A stretch of 5,969 nucleotides of DNA, taken from Candidatus Aenigmatarchaeota archaeon. Its GTDB lineage: Archaea > Aenigmatarchaeota > Aenigmatarchaeia > PWEA01. Shown here piece by piece: positions 4,981 through 5,969 of the stretch. The position numbers and the translations under genes are program-made. Below the pieces are notes generated by a model, which was not told where the DNA came from, did not search any database, and was given only the letters and a program-made list of their open reading frames with translations. Positions within the stretch are counted from its first letter, which is position 1; every line of letters starts with the position of its first letter. The stretch covers positions 1 to 5,969 of the forward strand of contig PWFY01000004.1 in NCBI GenBank assembly GCA_003554235.1. Direction: 5' to 3'.

Positions 4981-5969
4981 ATGGTAAAGATAAAGAAACT
5001 GGAGATGCAGGGATTCAAAAGCTTTGCAACGAAGACAGAGATACCCATTCCTTCAGGTTTCAACTGTATATGTGGCCCCAACGGTTCAGGAAAGTCGAAT
5101 ATAATTGATGCTATAACCTTTGTTCTTGGAACGCTTTCTACAAAGCAGATCCGTGCTGGAAAGTTGGAGGAGTTGATATTTTCAGGCGGTGATGGAAAAA
5201 AGGCCAGAGAGGAGGCCAAGGTTTCTATAGTTTTTGACAATGAGGACGGAGAGATCCCTGTAGATGAGGATGAAGTAAAGGTAACGAGGAAGATAAACAA
5301 ACGTGGGAACAGTGTCTACAGGATGAACGGCGAAACTGTTACACGTAGAAGGATCATAGACAATCTTTCCACGGCAAAGATCCGATCCGATGGACACAAC
5401 ATAATAATGCAGGGAGCAATAACCAACTTTATAGAGATGAGTCCCAAGGAGAGAAGAGAAATAATAGACGAGGCCTCTGGCATAGAGGAGTTTGATAGGA
5501 AAAAAGAGGACTCGGAAAAGGAATTGGAGAAGGTGGAGAACAAACTCAAGGAAGCACGTCTGGTTCTAGGGGAGAGAAAAAAGGCTCTGAACAAGCTGGA
5601 AAAGGAGAAGAAGCTTGTGGAGAAGAGAGAAAGGATAGAGGAAAGATTGGAGGAGGTTCAGAAGAAGATAATCAAGTTGAAGTATGAAAAGCATAAGGAA
5701 GAGAAGGAAGAGAAGGAGAAGAAGTTAGAAAGGATTCAGGACGAGTTCGAGGAAGCCAGAGACAAACAGAAGGAAATAGATGACAAAATAGACGATCTGG
5801 AGAGCGAGCTAGAGGAAATACGGGAGGAGATGAGGGAAGAAAAGGGCGACAGAGAGCTTATACGTGAGATAGAATCTGTTAAGTCAAAGATAGAGAGCAA
5901 GAAAGATAAGATAGAGGACAAGAGAGGAGAAATCGAAAGACTTGAAAGCTCAATAGAAAGAATGGAAAA
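4981..5969 (+). CDS. smc: Chromosome segregation protein SMC, N-terminal part (3' end outside window)
   Basis: SMC is the dimeric ATPase of the condensin-like complex that extrudes and organises chromosomal DNA. The visible 329 codons contain the N-terminal ATPase half and the start of the first coiled coil. The start MVKIKKLEMQGFKSF matches the family N-terminus. Walker A is GPNGSGKS (32-39), followed by NIIDAITFVLG. KLEELIFSGG (61-70) is typical. The Q-loop is HNIIMQGAI (139-147), then FIEMSPKERREIIDEASGIEEFD (150-172), where the head passes into the coil. From about 172 onward the chain is almost wholly Lys/Glu/Arg-rich with heptad character. The Walker B and signature motifs should lie in the missing C-terminal half. 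An in-frame ATG at 4969 would add four residues (MDGR); 4981 is preferred by alignment to the family start. Rad50 is excluded by the GFKSF and SPKERREIIDE segments. Confidence 0.95.
   Translation, partial: MVKIKKLEMQGFKSFATKTEIPIPSGFNCICGPNGSGKSNIIDAITFVLGTLSTKQIRAGKLEELIFSGGDGKKAREEAKVSIVFDNEDGEIPVDEDEVKVTRKINKRGNSVYRMNGETVTRRRIIDNLSTAKIRSDGHNIIMQGAITNFIEMSPKERREIIDEASGIEEFDRKKEDSEKELEKVENKLKEARLVLGERKKALNKLEKEKKLVEKRERIEERLEEVQKKIIKLKYEKHKEEKEEKEKKLERIQDEFEEARDKQKEIDDKIDDLESELEEIREEMREEKGDRELIREIESVKSKIESKKDKIEDKRGEIERLESSIERME

Noticed and set aside
5480..5969. Strong purine bias on the plus strand and repetitive GAG/AAG/GAA runs
   Set aside because: Explained by the Lys/Glu-rich coiled coil of SMC; the long Ser/Leu-rich minus-strand frames here are its shadow. 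No true tandem repeat is present.

Overview
The window reads as ordinary archaeal chromosome. Diagnostic points are an archaeal-type (type II) glyceraldehyde-3-phosphate dehydrogenase followed by an archaeal-style phosphoglycerate kinase, a diphthine-ammonia ligase (diphthamide is made only in archaea and eukaryotes), an SMC protein, and AT-rich TATA-like elements about 25 bases upstream of several starts. Base composition looks moderate (mid-40s % GC by eye). The lineage cannot be fixed from sequence alone; a euryarchaeal or DPANN genome would both fit. I see no tRNA, rRNA, CRISPR array, insertion sequence or phage gene.

Layout. Bases 1-539 (+) hold the 3' part of an NAD(P)H-hydrate dehydratase (metabolite repair). 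It converges, with a 6-base gap, on a minus-strand glycolytic/gluconeogenic pair: gap (2752-1727) then pgk (1715-546), 11 bases apart and almost certainly one transcript. A 146-base divergent intergenic region with an imperfect inverted repeat separates gap from a small RDD-family membrane protein (+, probable TTG start at 2899 set by a strong Shine-Dalgarno sequence). A T-rich tract ends that gene. It converges on a minus-strand MscS-type mechanosensitive channel (4225-3398). The channel gene and the plus-strand dph6 (4272-4934) start only 46 bases apart and appear to share one AT-rich promoter core. The window ends in the first ~329 codons of an SMC ATPase (from 4981, +).

Functional picture. 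GAPDH and PGK catalyse consecutive steps linking glyceraldehyde-3-phosphate and 3-phosphoglycerate. The neighbouring dehydratase repairs hydrated NAD(P)H, a by-product that GAPDH itself is known to make, so this proximity is suggestive though not operonic. The two membrane proteins are an osmotic release channel and an RDD protein of unknown role. Dph6 completes diphthamide on elongation factor 2, and SMC acts in chromosome organisation. I found no convincing new system; the points worth checking are a likely NAD-specifying Asp in GAPDH, the compact bidirectional promoter, the inverted repeat and the start-codon evidence.
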